Positions 16,577 through 25,353 of a stretch of 64,000 nt of DNA are shown in pieces. Both the position numbers and the translations under genes were made by a program. The stretch covers positions 1 to 64,000 of the forward strand of contig NZ_SJZJ01000010.1 of NCBI RefSeq assembly GCF_004337475.1, written 5' to 3'. Below the pieces are notes generated by a model. The model did no database searches. It saw nothing but the letters and a program-made list of their open reading frames with translations, and had not been told where the DNA came from. The number at the start of each line of letters is the position of its first letter. Positions within the stretch are counted from its first letter, which is position 1. Origin of the DNA: Nocardioides jejuensis. Its GTDB lineage: Bacteria; Actinomycetota; Actinomycetes; Propionibacteriales; Nocardioidaceae.

Positions 16577-17638
16577 GTGACTCCGACGACTTCCGCCACG
16601 TCCGCCAACCCGGCGTACGACTCTGCTTTCCTTCGTGCCGCCCGCGGTGAGTCCGTCCCGCACACGCCGGTCTGGTTCATGCGGCAGGCCGGCCGCTCGC
16701 TGCCGGAGTACCTCAAGGTGCGCGAGGGCGTCGGCATGCTCGAGTCCTGCATGGACGCGGACCTGATCACCGAGATCACCCTCCAGCCCGTACGCCGCTA
16801 CGGCGTCGACGCGGCGATCTTCTTCTCCGACATCGTGCTGCCGCTCAAGGCCGTCGGCGTCGACCTCGACATCAAGCCCGGCGTCGGTCCCGTCGTCGCG
16901 TCGCCGGTGCGCACGCTCGCCGACGTCGAGGCGATCCCGGACCTGACCCCGGAGGACCTGCCGTTCATCACGCAGGCCGTGCAGAACCTCGTCGCCGAGC
17001 TCGGCGCCACGCCGCTGATCGGCTTTGCCGGCGCGCCGTTCACCGTCGCCAGCTACCTCGTCGAGGGCGGTCCGTCGCGGGAGTACGCGAAGACCAAGGC
17101 GATGATGTTCGGCGCCCCCGACGTGTGGGACGCGCTGATGCGCAAGATCGCGCAGATCTCGGCCGGCTTCCTCGAGGTCCAGGTCTCCGCCGGCGCCTCG
17201 GCCATCCAGCTCTTCGACTCGTGGGCCGGTGCGGTCAACCGTGCCGACTACACGGCGTTCGTCCAGCCGTACTCGGCGCAGGTGCTCGCGCAGATCGGCA
17301 CCACCGGCGTCCCGAAGATCCACTTCGGCGTCAACTCCGGCGAGCTGCTCGACCTGATGGGGTCGGCTGGCGCGGATGTCGTGGGTGTCGACTGGCGAGT
17401 GGCCTTCGAGGACGGCATCAAGCGGATCGGTCCCGACCGCGCCGTGCAGGGCAACCTCGACAACACGCTCGTCTTCGCGCCCGACGAGGTCATGTTCCAG
17501 CGTGCGGCCGAGGTCATCGAGGCCGGCAAGGCTGCGAAGGGCCACATCTTCAACCTCGGCCACGGCGTCATCCCGTCGACGAACCCCGACCAGCTCAGGA
17601 AGCTGACCGACTTCGTCCACGAGTACCCGCGCGGCTGA
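16577..17638 (+). CDS. hemE: Uroporphyrinogen III decarboxylase
   Basis: This 353-residue cytosolic enzyme decarboxylates the four acetate side chains of uroporphyrinogen III to give coproporphyrinogen III. The signature PVWFMRQAGR near residue 35 contains the substrate-binding Arg residues, and the family FAGAPFTVASY segment and the GHGV motif near the C-terminus (NLGHGVIPSTNP) are present. It starts at GTG 16577, with GCGAGGA about 7 nt upstream. In related genomes hemE is followed directly by hemG and hemQ; here those lie about 10.8 kb away, with a sulfur gene block in between. Confidence 0.97.
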   Translation: MTPTTSATSANPAYDSAFLRAARGESVPHTPVWFMRQAGRSLPEYLKVREGVGMLESCMDADLITEITLQPVRRYGVDAAIFFSDIVLPLKAVGVDLDIKPGVGPVVASPVRTLADVEAIPDLTPEDLPFITQAVQNLVAELGATPLIGFAGAPFTVASYLVEGGPSREYAKTKAMMFGAPDVWDALMRKIAQISAGFLEVQVSAGASAIQLFDSWAGAVNRADYTAFVQPYSAQVLAQIGTTGVPKIHFGVNSGELLDLMGSAGADVVGVDWRVAFEDGIKRIGPDRAVQGNLDNTLVFAPDEVMFQRAAEVIEAGKAAKGHIFNLGHGVIPSTNPDQLRKLTDFVHEYPRG

Positions 17639-17655
17639 CCCTCACGGGCTCAGCC

Positions 17656-18561
17656 TCACGCGGCGCGCAACGAGCGCGCCTGGTGGATCAGGGCCTCGAT
17701 CAGGCCACGTGACGCATCGGCCGCGCCCTCGCGCTGGCGATGCAGGAGCAGCAGGCGTACGCCGACGGGGCTGTCGCGGATCGGCCGGGTCGTGATCAGT
17801 CCGGTCCGGGCGAGCGGGTCGCCGTCGACGCTGTAGTCGGGAAGCACGGTCAGGCCGATGCCCTCGGCGACCATCAGCTTGCCCATCTCGGCGCCGTCCG
17901 TCGTGTGCCACGTGCGCGGCAGATTGCCGCCGAAGAGCCGGTGGGCGTAGCGGTGCATGAGGTAGCCCGCGCGCATCCCGACAAAGGGCTCGTTGCGCAG
18001 GTCGTCGGCGCCGACGTCGTCCCCGTCTGCCAGCGGGTGGTCGGCGGGCAGGACCGCGACGGGACGCCCCCGCTTCAGCTCGTACGCCGCCAGGCCGGCC
18101 GGCACGTCGTCGCCGTCCAGGAGGTTGACGAGTCCGAAGTCGAGCGCGCCCTCGAGCAGGCCGAGCACGATCTCGTGCTGCTGCAGGGTCCGCAGCTCGA
18201 TCGACGTCTGCGGTCGGGCCTCGCGCAGACGCTGCACCGCGGGTAGCAGGAGCACGCTCGTCGCGGCGTGTACCGATCCGATCCGCAGGGTGTGGCTGGC
18301 CGCGGCCTCGCCGGCGGCGGCCGAGCGCAGCCGGTCGACCGCCTCGAGGACATCTGTCATCCGGGGGAGCAGCTCGCGGCCGGCTGTGCTCAGCCGCGCG
18401 CCGGAGCGCTGCCGCTCGAGCAGTTCGACACCCAGCTCGCGCTCGAGGCGGGCGAGCGCATCGCTCATCGCGGGCTGCGACACGTGCAGCCGCTCTGCGG
18501 CACGGCGTACGGATCCGTGCTCCGTCACGGCGAGGACGTACTGCAGCTGTTCGATGCGCAT
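17656..18561 (-). CDS. LysR family transcriptional regulator
   Basis: This 301-residue LysR-type regulator has the N-terminal winged HTH (about residues 1-60, with SVRRAAERLHVSQPAMSDAL) and a periplasmic-binding-like effector domain (about 90-295). It is divergent from the MetNIQ-type importer and flavoprotein operon, and its own promoter must share the 113-bp AT-rich gap before the leader peptide. It probably senses sulfur status, as CysB and Cbl do in other bacteria, and activates that operon. The 3' end converges on hemE with an 17-bp gap. Confidence 0.93.
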   Translation of the reverse strand: MRIEQLQYVLAVTEHGSVRRAAERLHVSQPAMSDALARLERELGVELLERQRSGARLSTAGRELLPRMTDVLEAVDRLRSAAAGEAAASHTLRIGSVHAATSVLLLPAVQRLREARPQTSIELRTLQQHEIVLGLLEGALDFGLVNLLDGDDVPAGLAAYELKRGRPVAVLPADHPLADGDDVGADDLRNEPFVGMRAGYLMHRYAHRLFGGNLPRTWHTTDGAEMGKLMVAEGIGLTVLPDYSVDGDPLARTGLITTRPIRDSPVGVRLLLLHRQREGAADASRGLIEALIHQARSLRAA

Positions 18562-18674
18562 CCGCGCTCCCGGTGATCGGGCGCGGCGAGGGGGTGATCA
18601 GGGATCCCGTCCACGCCGGGCTGGACAATGTATATCTGAATACTACTATTAAGTTTCGGAAGGAGGTCGACACC
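18562..18674 (+). promoter_or_regulatory. Promoter and LysR control region of the sulfur operon
   Basis: A -35-like TGGACA (18622-18627), a 16-bp spacer and a -10-like TACTAT (18644-18649) predict a start near 18656, 19 nt before the leader ATG. The AT-rich stretch TATCTGAATA overlaps the spacer and could be part of the LysR site. AGGAGG at 18661-18666 is the ribosome site of the leader peptide. Confidence 0.6.
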
Positions 18675-18752
18675 ATGACCCGCATCGCTCTGCAGCACGG
18701 CTCCCGCCACGTCTCCGCCGTACCGGCCGTCGACCTCTGTTGCTGTCGCTGA
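18675..18752 (+). CDS. Cysteine-rich leader peptide (25 aa) upstream of the MetNIQ-type operon
   Basis: A 25-codon ORF with a strong AGGAGG 8 nt before the ATG ends in VDLCCCR and a stop. Three consecutive Cys codons before Arg-stop are the hallmark of cysteine-responsive leader peptides in actinobacteria, where stalling of the ribosome at Cys codons when cysteine is scarce changes folding of the downstream leader RNA. The next gene starts 125 nt later, and the gap holds three short stem-loops. It is too short for usual gene callers. The function is inferred from context; no peptide evidence exists here. Confidence 0.75.
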   Translation: MTRIALQHGSRHVSAVPAVDLCCCR

Positions 18753-18784
18753 CGCGACCTCCCACCCCTGACGCAGCCCTTGAA

Positions 18785-18854
18785 GCCGACCCGGTCGGCC
18801 CCGTCGCTCGGGCGACACCTCGTTACGCCGGACGCCGCCGGACCCTGCTCCGGC
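18785..18854 (+). promoter_or_regulatory. Leader RNA with three stem-loops (putative attenuator)
   Basis: Three perfect small hairpins lie between the Cys leader peptide and the ATPase gene: 18785-18790 with 18794-18799; 18803-18807 with 18812-18816; and 18837-18842 with 18849-18854. None has a U-tract, so control could be by Rho or by ribosome access rather than intrinsic termination. Confidence 0.45.
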
Positions 18855-18877
18855 CTGCCCCCATCCAGGAAGCCCCC

Positions 18878-19906
18878 ATGATCGAGATCTCCGGACTCAC
18901 CAAGTCCTACGGATCGACCACCGTGCTCGACGGCATCGACCTGACCGTCGCCGACGCGCAGATCGGCGCGGTGGTCGGACCGAGCGGTGCCGGCAAGAGC
19001 ACGCTCGCCCGCACCATCAACCTCCTCGAGCGCCCGACGAGCGGCACCATCGCGGTCAACGGACGGGACCTGACCGCGCTCTCCGGCAGCGAGCTGCGCG
19101 CGGCCCGCCGCGAGATCGGCACGGTCTTCCAGTCCGCCAACCTGCTCCGCCGGCTCACCGCCGCGGAGAACGTCGCCCTCCCGCTCCGCCACCACGGTGT
19201 CCCTGACAACCAGGTGCGCCGCCGGGTCCACGAGCTGCTCGAGCGGGTCGGGATGCTGCACCGCGCCAACCACTACCCGTCGCAGCTCTCGGGCGGCCAG
19301 CGCCAGCGGATCGGGATCGCGCGCGGCCTGGCGCTGAAGCCGTCGGTGCTCCTGAGTGACGAGGCGACCTCCGGCCTCGACCCCGACACCACGCTGTCGA
19401 TCCTCACGCTGCTGCGGGAGCTCCGCGACGACCTCGGCGTCACGATCCTCGTCATCACCCACGAGATGGACGTCGTCCGGGGCATCGCCGACCAGGTCGC
19501 CCGGCTGGACCATGGCCGGATCGTCGAGCGCGGCGCGGTGGCCGACGTCGTACGCGGGTCGGACTCGGACCTGTCGCGTGCGCTCCTGCCGCTGCCGCCC
19601 GCCGTTCCCGCGCCGGCGGGGCACCGCACCTGGAGCCTCCGGTACGACGCCGCGGCGGTCTCGCCGTTCTGGGTCGCGCAGGTCGGCCGTGAGGTTGGCA
19701 CCGACCTTGCTGTGCTCTCCGCCCTCGTCGAGGAGACCGGCCGAGCGAGCGTCGGGCGGGTGACGATCGGCGTCGCGCCCGGGGTCGACGAGCGCCGGCT
19801 CGAGCAGGCCCTGATCACGCACGGGCTCGTCGTCGAGCAGCGCGCGACGCTGCGCGCCGTCACTCCTCGCACTCCGGGCACTCCGGGCGCGGAGGCGGTT
19901 GCATGA
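18878..19906 (+). CDS. metN: Methionine-type ABC importer ATPase (MetN-like)
   Basis: This 342-residue ABC ATPase has Walker A GPSGAGKS (34-41), the signature LSGGQRQR, a Walker B region with LLSDEATSGLDP and a switch His in ITHEMD. A C-terminal NIL-type regulatory domain (about 260-335) fits the MetN group. It powers import of methionine or related organosulfur compounds. The start is ATG 18878, and the gene overlaps metI by 4 bp. The Walker B Asp-Glu pair is followed by Ala rather than the usual Pro (DEA instead of DEP), which is common in MetN. Sulfur-source import is inferred from the operon. Confidence 0.93.
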   Translation: MIEISGLTKSYGSTTVLDGIDLTVADAQIGAVVGPSGAGKSTLARTINLLERPTSGTIAVNGRDLTALSGSELRAARREIGTVFQSANLLRRLTAAENVALPLRHHGVPDNQVRRRVHELLERVGMLHRANHYPSQLSGGQRQRIGIARGLALKPSVLLSDEATSGLDPDTTLSILTLLRELRDDLGVTILVITHEMDVVRGIADQVARLDHGRIVERGAVADVVRGSDSDLSRALLPLPPAVPAPAGHRTWSLRYDAAAVSPFWVAQVGREVGTDLAVLSALVEETGRASVGRVTIGVAPGVDERRLEQALITHGLVVEQRATLRAVTPRTPGTPGAEAVA

Positions 19907-20574
19907 TCGCGCTGATCTCGACGCCGTGGCCGGACGTCCCCTCGCTGCTCGGTCCGGCGCTCGGCGAGACGGTCCGCCTCGTCGCCATCGTGATGACGGT
20001 CGTCGTGGCCCTCGGCCTGCCGCTCGGCCTGCTGATCTTCAACACCTCGCCGCTCGGCCTGGCGCCGCACCGCCTGCTGCACGTGTCGGTCAGCTGGATC
20101 TCGAACCTGGGTCGATCGCTGCCCTTCCTCGTCCTCATGGCGGCGGTCATCCCGGCCACCAAGGTGCTCTTCGGCACCACCGTCGGCTTCCAGGCAGCGC
20201 TGCTGCCGATGGCGATCGCCGGCGTCGCCTTCTTCTCCCGGATCACCGAGAACGCCGTCCGCGAGGTGCCGCGCGAGCTGCTCGACGTCGGTCTGGCCGG
20301 TGGCTCCACCCGCTGGCAGATCGTCACCGGCATCCAGCTGAAGGAGGCCGTGCCGGGCCTCGTCGCGGGCTTCACGATCAACCTGATCGCGATGATCGAG
20401 TACTCCGCGATCGCCGGTGCGATCGGCTCCGGCGGGGTCGGCTACCTGGCCGTCAACTACGGCTACCGGCGTTTCGACCAGAACATCATGCTCGCCTGCA
20501 TCGTCGTCCTCGTCGCGATCGTCCAGGCCCTCCAGTTCAGCGGTGACCGCGCCGTCCGCGCCCTCACCCGCTAG
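19903..20574 (+). CDS. metI: Methionine-type ABC importer permease (MetI-like)
   Basis: This 223-residue inner-membrane permease has about five to six hydrophobic helices and the EAA-type loop around ELLDVGLAGGSTRWQIVTG, the contact site for the ATPase. Size and sequence fit MetI. It starts at ATG 19903 inside the metN stop (ATGA) and is followed 57 bp later by the binding protein gene. Together the three genes form a complete importer. Confidence 0.93.
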   Translation: MIALISTPWPDVPSLLGPALGETVRLVAIVMTVVVALGLPLGLLIFNTSPLGLAPHRLLHVSVSWISNLGRSLPFLVLMAAVIPATKVLFGTTVGFQAALLPMAIAGVAFFSRITENAVREVPRELLDVGLAGGSTRWQIVTGIQLKEAVPGLVAGFTINLIAMIEYSAIAGAIGSGGVGYLAVNYGYRRFDQNIMLACIVVLVAIVQALQFSGDRAVRALTR

Positions 20575-20631
20575 TGCGCTCGGCGCTTCACGTCACCGCT
20601 TCGACGTACCTCTCCCCGAAGGAAGAAACCC

Positions 20632-21558
20632 ATGTCCCTGACTGACAAGAACCTCCCCGATGCGTTCGACGAGATCGACCTCGGCGGCCGCAACCGCGGC
20701 AAGCTGGTGATCGCCGTCGTCGCGCTGGTCGCGATCATCGCGGCCGCCCTCGTCGCATGGCGCGTTGCCGCTGGCGACGACGACACCACGACGGCCGGCG
20801 GAAGCCACTTCGGCAACGACTTCCAGATCGCCTACCAGGCCAGCTCGGCCTCCGAGAAGGCGTTCCTCGACTACCTCGGCAAGGAGATCGCGCCGAAGCA
20901 CGGCGTCACGATCACCCCCGTCGGCATCGAGGACGGCAACCAGCTCGACCAGGCGACCGCCGACGGCAAGTACATCGCGAACATCTACCAGCACAAGCAC
21001 TGGCTGAAGCAGGTCACCGACTCCACCGGCTGGGATCTCAAGGCCCTCGGCCCGGTCTTCCAGTGGTCCTACTCGATCTACTCCGAGAAGTACGACAGCT
21101 TCGACAAGCTGCCGAAGGGCGCCACGATCGCGCTGCTCAACGACCCGGCCAACACCGCCCAGGCGCTGTGGATCCTCGAGCGCGCCGGCGCCATCACCTT
21201 CAAGGACGGCGTCAACCCCGCCGAGGCGACCGAGCAGGACATCGCGACCAACCCGAAGGGTCTGAAGTTCCAGTACATCGAGTACGGCGCCGGCCCGCGC
21301 TCGCTGCCGTCCGTCGACGCGGTCATCGACTACAACATGAGCTTCGTCGACGCCGGCACCCCGGACTCCGAGCGCATCCTCGCTCCCGACGCCCCGAAGG
21401 ACTTCGCCGGCCAGCTGGTCATCGGCGGGAAGTACCTCGACGACCCGCAGGTGAAGGTCCTCAAGGAGATCTTCTTCGACCCGGCGGTCCAGGAGTACCT
21501 GAAGACCAACGACAACCCGGCGCTCAAGGGCCAGCTGGCCCCTGTGTCGGCGAGCTGA
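20632..21558 (+). CDS. metQ: NlpA/MetQ-type substrate-binding protein with N-terminal membrane anchor
   Basis: This 308-residue binding protein of the MetQ/NlpA family (fold about residues 60-305) supplies the MetNI importer. Unlike classical MetQ lipoproteins it has no lipobox Cys. Instead it has a cytoplasmic N-terminal tail (about 22 residues, acidic) and one hydrophobic helix (about 24-45). It is therefore probably held in the membrane by a signal-anchor. The start is ATG 20632, with a GAAGGAAGAAA ribosome site. Motifs such as NQLDQATADGKYIANIYQHK align with the MetQ ligand cleft. The ligand could be methionine, a sulfone or a sulfonate. Confidence 0.88.
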   Translation: MSLTDKNLPDAFDEIDLGGRNRGKLVIAVVALVAIIAAALVAWRVAAGDDDTTTAGGSHFGNDFQIAYQASSASEKAFLDYLGKEIAPKHGVTITPVGIEDGNQLDQATADGKYIANIYQHKHWLKQVTDSTGWDLKALGPVFQWSYSIYSEKYDSFDKLPKGATIALLNDPANTAQALWILERAGAITFKDGVNPAEATEQDIATNPKGLKFQYIEYGAGPRSLPSVDAVIDYNMSFVDAGTPDSERILAPDAPKDFAGQLVIGGKYLDDPQVKVLKEIFFDPAVQEYLKTNDNPALKGQLAPVSAS

Positions 21559-21571
21559 ACGGGGTCCTGAC

Positions 21572-22792
21572 ATGACCGTGACCACGAACGCCACGAAGCC
21601 GGTCGTCCGCCCCGGCACTCCCGAGTGGACCGCCCTCCTGGTCCGGATCGCCGAGGGCGCCGCCGAGCGCGAGCGCGACCGTACGGCGCCGCACGAGGTG
21701 ATCGGCTGGCTGAAGGACGCCGGCGTCGGCCGGCTCCGGCTACCGGTCGAGCTCGGGGGAGCGGGGCTCAGCATCCCGGAGCTCTTCGCGGCCCTGATCG
21801 ACCTGGCTGAGGCGGACTCGAATGCGCCGCACATCCTGCGGACCCACTTCTGGTTCACCGAGCAGCACCTGCAGGCGATCGCCGATCCGGCGTTCAAGGC
21901 CCGGCTGCAGCTCGCGGCGGAGGACAAGCTGGTCGGCAACGGGTTCAGCGAGCAGAGCCGCAAGCCGGTCGGTCTCTACTTCGACACCGCCTTCACCGTG
22001 GACGGTGACGGCTTCCGCCTCAACGGCACGAAGTTCTACTCGACCGGCAGCATCTACTCCGACTACACGCAGATCTGGGCAGCCGCGCCCGACGGGCGGA
22101 TCGCCGGAGCGGTCATCCCGATTGACCGCGACGGCGTCTCGATCCTCGATGACTGGGACGGCTTCGGCCAGCGCCTCACCGGCACCGGCACTACCCAGCT
22201 CGACAACGTGCGGGTCGAGGCCGAGGAGTTCTTCGACCTCGGCGAGCCCGACCCGGCCGAGCCGGTGCCCGGCTACCAGGGAGCCTTCCTGCAGCTCTTC
22301 CTGCAGGCGGTCACGGCCGGCATCCTGCGCAGCGTCCGCAACGACGCGGTCGCGCTGCTGAAGCGCCGCGCCCGCAACTACAGCCACGCGGGCTCGCCCC
22401 AGGGGCCGGCTGCAGACCGGCAGGTGCTGCAGGTGGTCGGCGAGATCTCGGCCGACGCGTTCGCCGCCGAGGCGATCGTGCTGAAGGCCGCCGAGGCGCT
22501 CCAGGTGGCTGCCGACTCGGTGGTCGACGGCGTCCCGACGGCGGAGGCGGCGGATGCCGCCCAGCTCGCCGCGGCGCAGGCCAAGGTCGCGATCGACCGC
22601 TTCTCGTACGCCGCGGCAGCGCGCCTCTTCGACGTCGGCGGTACCTCGGCGACGCAGGCGGTCCACAACCTCGACCGCCACTGGCGCAACGTCCGCACGA
22701 TCTCCACCCACAACCCGACGTTCCTCAAGGCGTCGGCGGTCGGCGACCACCTGGTCAACGGCACCGGGTTCCCGGCCAACGCCTACTTCTGA
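21572..22792 (+). CDS. Acyl-CoA-dehydrogenase-fold flavin monooxygenase (SfnB/DszC-like), paralogue 1
   Basis: This 406-residue flavoprotein has the acyl-CoA dehydrogenase fold, with N-terminal helical, middle beta (about 130-230, GNGFSEQS and FSTGS-type motifs) and C-terminal helical domains. The SfnB/DszC subgroup uses reduced flavin to oxidise sulfur compounds rather than acyl-CoA. It lies 13 bp after the binding-protein gene and before a second paralogue, so it shares the Cys-leader operon. It probably helps release sulfur from an imported organosulfur compound. The exact substrate is unknown. Confidence 0.85.
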   Translation: MTVTTNATKPVVRPGTPEWTALLVRIAEGAAERERDRTAPHEVIGWLKDAGVGRLRLPVELGGAGLSIPELFAALIDLAEADSNAPHILRTHFWFTEQHLQAIADPAFKARLQLAAEDKLVGNGFSEQSRKPVGLYFDTAFTVDGDGFRLNGTKFYSTGSIYSDYTQIWAAAPDGRIAGAVIPIDRDGVSILDDWDGFGQRLTGTGTTQLDNVRVEAEEFFDLGEPDPAEPVPGYQGAFLQLFLQAVTAGILRSVRNDAVALLKRRARNYSHAGSPQGPAADRQVLQVVGEISADAFAAEAIVLKAAEALQVAADSVVDGVPTAEAADAAQLAAAQAKVAIDRFSYAAAARLFDVGGTSATQAVHNLDRHWRNVRTISTHNPTFLKASAVGDHLVNGTGFPANAYF

Positions 22793-22832
22793 CCCCTCCG
22801 CCTCACCTTCAACGACGAAAGCGAGCACCGCC

Positions 22833-24083
22833 ATGACCATCTCCGTGAACGAGGCGCTCAAGGCCTCTCCCTGGACCGGCCAGCCGGTCCCGACCACCGC
22901 CGAGGGCTGGATCGCCCGCGCGGCCGAGGTCGCCGGCATCCTCGCCGCCGACGCGGTCGAGCGTGACCGCGCCCAGGCCGTGCCGCAGGCCGAGGTCGAC
23001 CTGCTCAAGGCCGCCGGCCTGGTCACGCTGCTCGGCCCGGCCGCACACGGTGGCGCCGAGCAGCCGTGGACGACCGCCTACAAGGTGATCCGCGAGGTCG
23101 CCTCGGGAGACGGGTCGATCGGCCAGCTGCTGGCCTACCACTACCTGTGGGCCTGGGCTGTCCGCCTCGTCGGCACCGCCGACCAGGTCGCGGCAGTCGA
23201 GGAGCTCTACACGACGAACAACTTCTTCTTCGGTGGTGCAGTCAACCCGCGTGACAACGACCTGCTCATCACCGACCTGGGCGACGAGATCGAGTTCAAC
23301 GGCCGGAAGACCTTCTCGACCGGCTCGAAGATCAGCGACCTCACGGTGCTGGAGGGCGTCCTGGAGGGCACCGAGAAGCACATCTTCGCGATCGTGCCCA
23401 GCAAGCAGGACGGCATCGTCTACAAGGACGACTGGGACAACCTGGGGCAGCGCCTCACCGAGTCGGGCGGCGTCGAGATCTCCGGCGTACGCGTCCCGTG
23501 GGCGGCTGCTGCCGGCTACGTCGACAAGGAGTTCGCGCCGTTCGAGCCGCTGAACTACGCGACCCTCAACCTGCCCGCCATCCAGCAGGTCTTCACGGAG
23601 TTCTACCTCGGCATCGCCCAGGGAGCCCTCAAGGCCGGCACCGCCTACACGCAGGAGGTCACCCGGGCGTGGCCGTACGGCGGCGACAACAAGGAGACGG
23701 CGGGCGAGGAGTGGTACATCCTCGAGGGCTACGGCCGCCTGCAGGCCGACCTCTGGGCCGCCGAGGCGCTGGCCGACGCGGCAGGGGAGGAGCTCTCGGG
23801 CCTCCTCCACGCCGAGCGTGAGTCGGTCACCCCCGAGCAGCGTGGCCACGCGGCCGTCCGGGTCGCCGCCGGCAAGCTCAAGGCGATCGACATCGCCCTG
23901 GAGGCCGGCACGAAGGTCTTCGAGCTGACGGGTGCCCGCGCAACCAGCAACAAGGTCGGCCTGGACATCTTTTGGCGCAACATCCGCACGCACTCGCTGC
24001 ACGACCCGGTGGCGTACAAGCGCCGCGAGGTCGGAGAGTTCGCGCTGCTGAACAAGCTGCCCGAGCCCACCTGGTACACGTGA
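22833..24083 (+). CDS. Acyl-CoA-dehydrogenase-fold flavin monooxygenase (DszC-like), paralogue 2
   Basis: This 416-residue member of the same fold as its neighbour is only distantly similar to it. It has a distinctive stretch NNFFFGGAVNPRDNDL in the active-site region, as in dibenzothiophene-type DszC enzymes, then the middle beta domain and C-terminal helices. It needs a flavin reductase, which is available downstream at 27847. It starts at ATG 22833 and is the last gene before a strong terminator (24135-24167). Substrate candidates are sulfones, sulfoxides or aromatic thioethers; this is inferred. Confidence 0.85.
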   Translation: MTISVNEALKASPWTGQPVPTTAEGWIARAAEVAGILAADAVERDRAQAVPQAEVDLLKAAGLVTLLGPAAHGGAEQPWTTAYKVIREVASGDGSIGQLLAYHYLWAWAVRLVGTADQVAAVEELYTTNNFFFGGAVNPRDNDLLITDLGDEIEFNGRKTFSTGSKISDLTVLEGVLEGTEKHIFAIVPSKQDGIVYKDDWDNLGQRLTESGGVEISGVRVPWAAAAGYVDKEFAPFEPLNYATLNLPAIQQVFTEFYLGIAQGALKAGTAYTQEVTRAWPYGGDNKETAGEEWYILEGYGRLQADLWAAEALADAAGEELSGLLHAERESVTPEQRGHAAVRVAAGKLKAIDIALEAGTKVFELTGARATSNKVGLDIFWRNIRTHSLHDPVAYKRREVGEFALLNKLPEPTWYT

Positions 24084-24134
24084 GCCGCTGCCGGCAACAG
24101 TGATAGGTCCTGCCTGTCACCGGATCGGTTCTTC

Positions 24135-24167
24135 GGGTGGGGCCCGTGGTTGGAGAGGGCCCCGCCC
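24135..24167 (+). terminator. Terminator of the first sulfur transcription unit
   Basis: 11-bp arms (24135-24145 and 24157-24167, one G-U pair) surround an 11-nt loop. The hairpin is directly followed by the AT-rich promoter of the next unit. Confidence 0.65.
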
Positions 24168-24213
24168 GCATTAAAGTCGAGTTAATCAATCTAGTTAAAC
24201 GAAGAGGTTCCCC
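24168..24213 (+). promoter_or_regulatory. AT-rich promoter with the conserved CATT-AAAGTCGAGTWA motif (copy 1)
   Basis: CATTAAAGTCGAGTTAATC begins at 24169, just after a terminator and 45 bp before the sfnG start codon. The motif recurs before the cysteine dioxygenase leader (30627) and before the cytidylyltransferase gene (38167). GAAGAGG at 24201-24207 is the ribosome site. Confidence 0.55.
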
Positions 24214-25353
24214 ATGACCACCACACCCGCCACCGAGCCGTTGAAGTTCGCGTACTGGGTCCCCAACGTCAGTGGGGGCCTCGTCGTCAGCAACATCGAG
24301 CAGCGCACCGACTGGGGCTACGACTACAACGTCAAGCTCGCCAAGCTCGCCGAGAACAACGGCTTCGACTACGCGCTCTCCCAGGTCCGTTACACCGCGT
24401 CGTACGGCGCCGACCAGCAGCACGAATCCACGTCGTTCAGCCTCGGCCTGCTGACCCAGACCGAGCGCCTGAAGGTCATCGCCGCGGTGCACCCCTACTT
24501 CTGGCACCCCGCCGTGCTTGCCAAGTGGCTGATCACCGCCGACCACATCTCGGGTGGCCGCGCGGCGGTCAACGTCGTGTCCGGTTGGTTCAAGAACGAG
24601 GCCGTGGACCTCGGCGTCCGGTGGCTCGAGCACGGCGAGCGCTACCGCCAGTCTGAGGAGTTCATCCGGGTGCTCCGGGGTCTCTTCGACTCGGCGGAGA
24701 AGGGTCCCTTCACCCACCAGGGCGACTTCTTCCAGGTGCACGACTTCCAGCTCAAGCCGGGTCCGGTGACGTCCGAGGGTCGCCCGCACCCGGAGATCTT
24801 CCAGGGCGGCAACTCGACCGCCGCCCGCGCCCAGGCCGGCAACGTCGCCGACTGGTACTTCTCCAACGGCAAGGACTTCGACGGCTTCACCGAGCAGTAC
24901 CTCGAGGTGAACCAGAACGCTGCGCTCGCCGGTCGTGAGGGTGCGGTGAAGTTCGGCCTCAACGGCTTCCTCGTCGCCCGCGACACCGAGAAGGAGGCGC
25001 GTGACGTCCTCGAGGAGATCATCGCCAAGGCGAACCCCGAGGCAGTCGAGGGCTTCCGCTCCGCGGTCCAGCAGGCCGGCCCGAGCACGGGCGATGGCAA
25101 GGGCATGTGGGCGGACTCCACCTTCCGCGACCTGGTCCAGTACAACGACGGCTTCCGCACCGGCCTCGTCGGTACGCCGGAGCAGGTCGCCACGCGCATC
25201 GTCGAGTACAAGAAGCGCGGCGTCGACCTCTTCCTCCTCGGCTTCCTGCACTACCTCGAGGACGTGGAGTACTTCGGCGCGAAGGTCCTGCCGATCGTGC
25301 GCGAGCTCGAGGCCGACCTCGAGAAGACCGGCGACCCGGTGGCGGCCCGATGA
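24214..25353 (+). CDS. sfnG: Dimethylsulfone monooxygenase (SfnG-like, luciferase family)
   Basis: This 379-residue TIM-barrel flavin monooxygenase opens with LKFAYWVPNVSGGLVVSNIE, and the NVVSGWFK and GGNSTAARAQAG segments are diagnostic for SfnG. SfnG uses FMNH2 and oxygen to convert dimethylsulfone to methanesulfinate and formaldehyde, a step in growth on dimethyl sulfide, DMSO or DMSO2 as sulfur source. It is the first gene of a second sulfur operon and overlaps the SfnB-like gene by 4 bp. FMNH2 would come from the flavin reductase at 27847. Confidence 0.93.
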   Translation: MTTTPATEPLKFAYWVPNVSGGLVVSNIEQRTDWGYDYNVKLAKLAENNGFDYALSQVRYTASYGADQQHESTSFSLGLLTQTERLKVIAAVHPYFWHPAVLAKWLITADHISGGRAAVNVVSGWFKNEAVDLGVRWLEHGERYRQSEEFIRVLRGLFDSAEKGPFTHQGDFFQVHDFQLKPGPVTSEGRPHPEIFQGGNSTAARAQAGNVADWYFSNGKDFDGFTEQYLEVNQNAALAGREGAVKFGLNGFLVARDTEKEARDVLEEIIAKANPEAVEGFRSAVQQAGPSTGDGKGMWADSTFRDLVQYNDGFRTGLVGTPEQVATRIVEYKKRGVDLFLLGFLHYLEDVEYFGAKVLPIVRELEADLEKTGDPVAAR

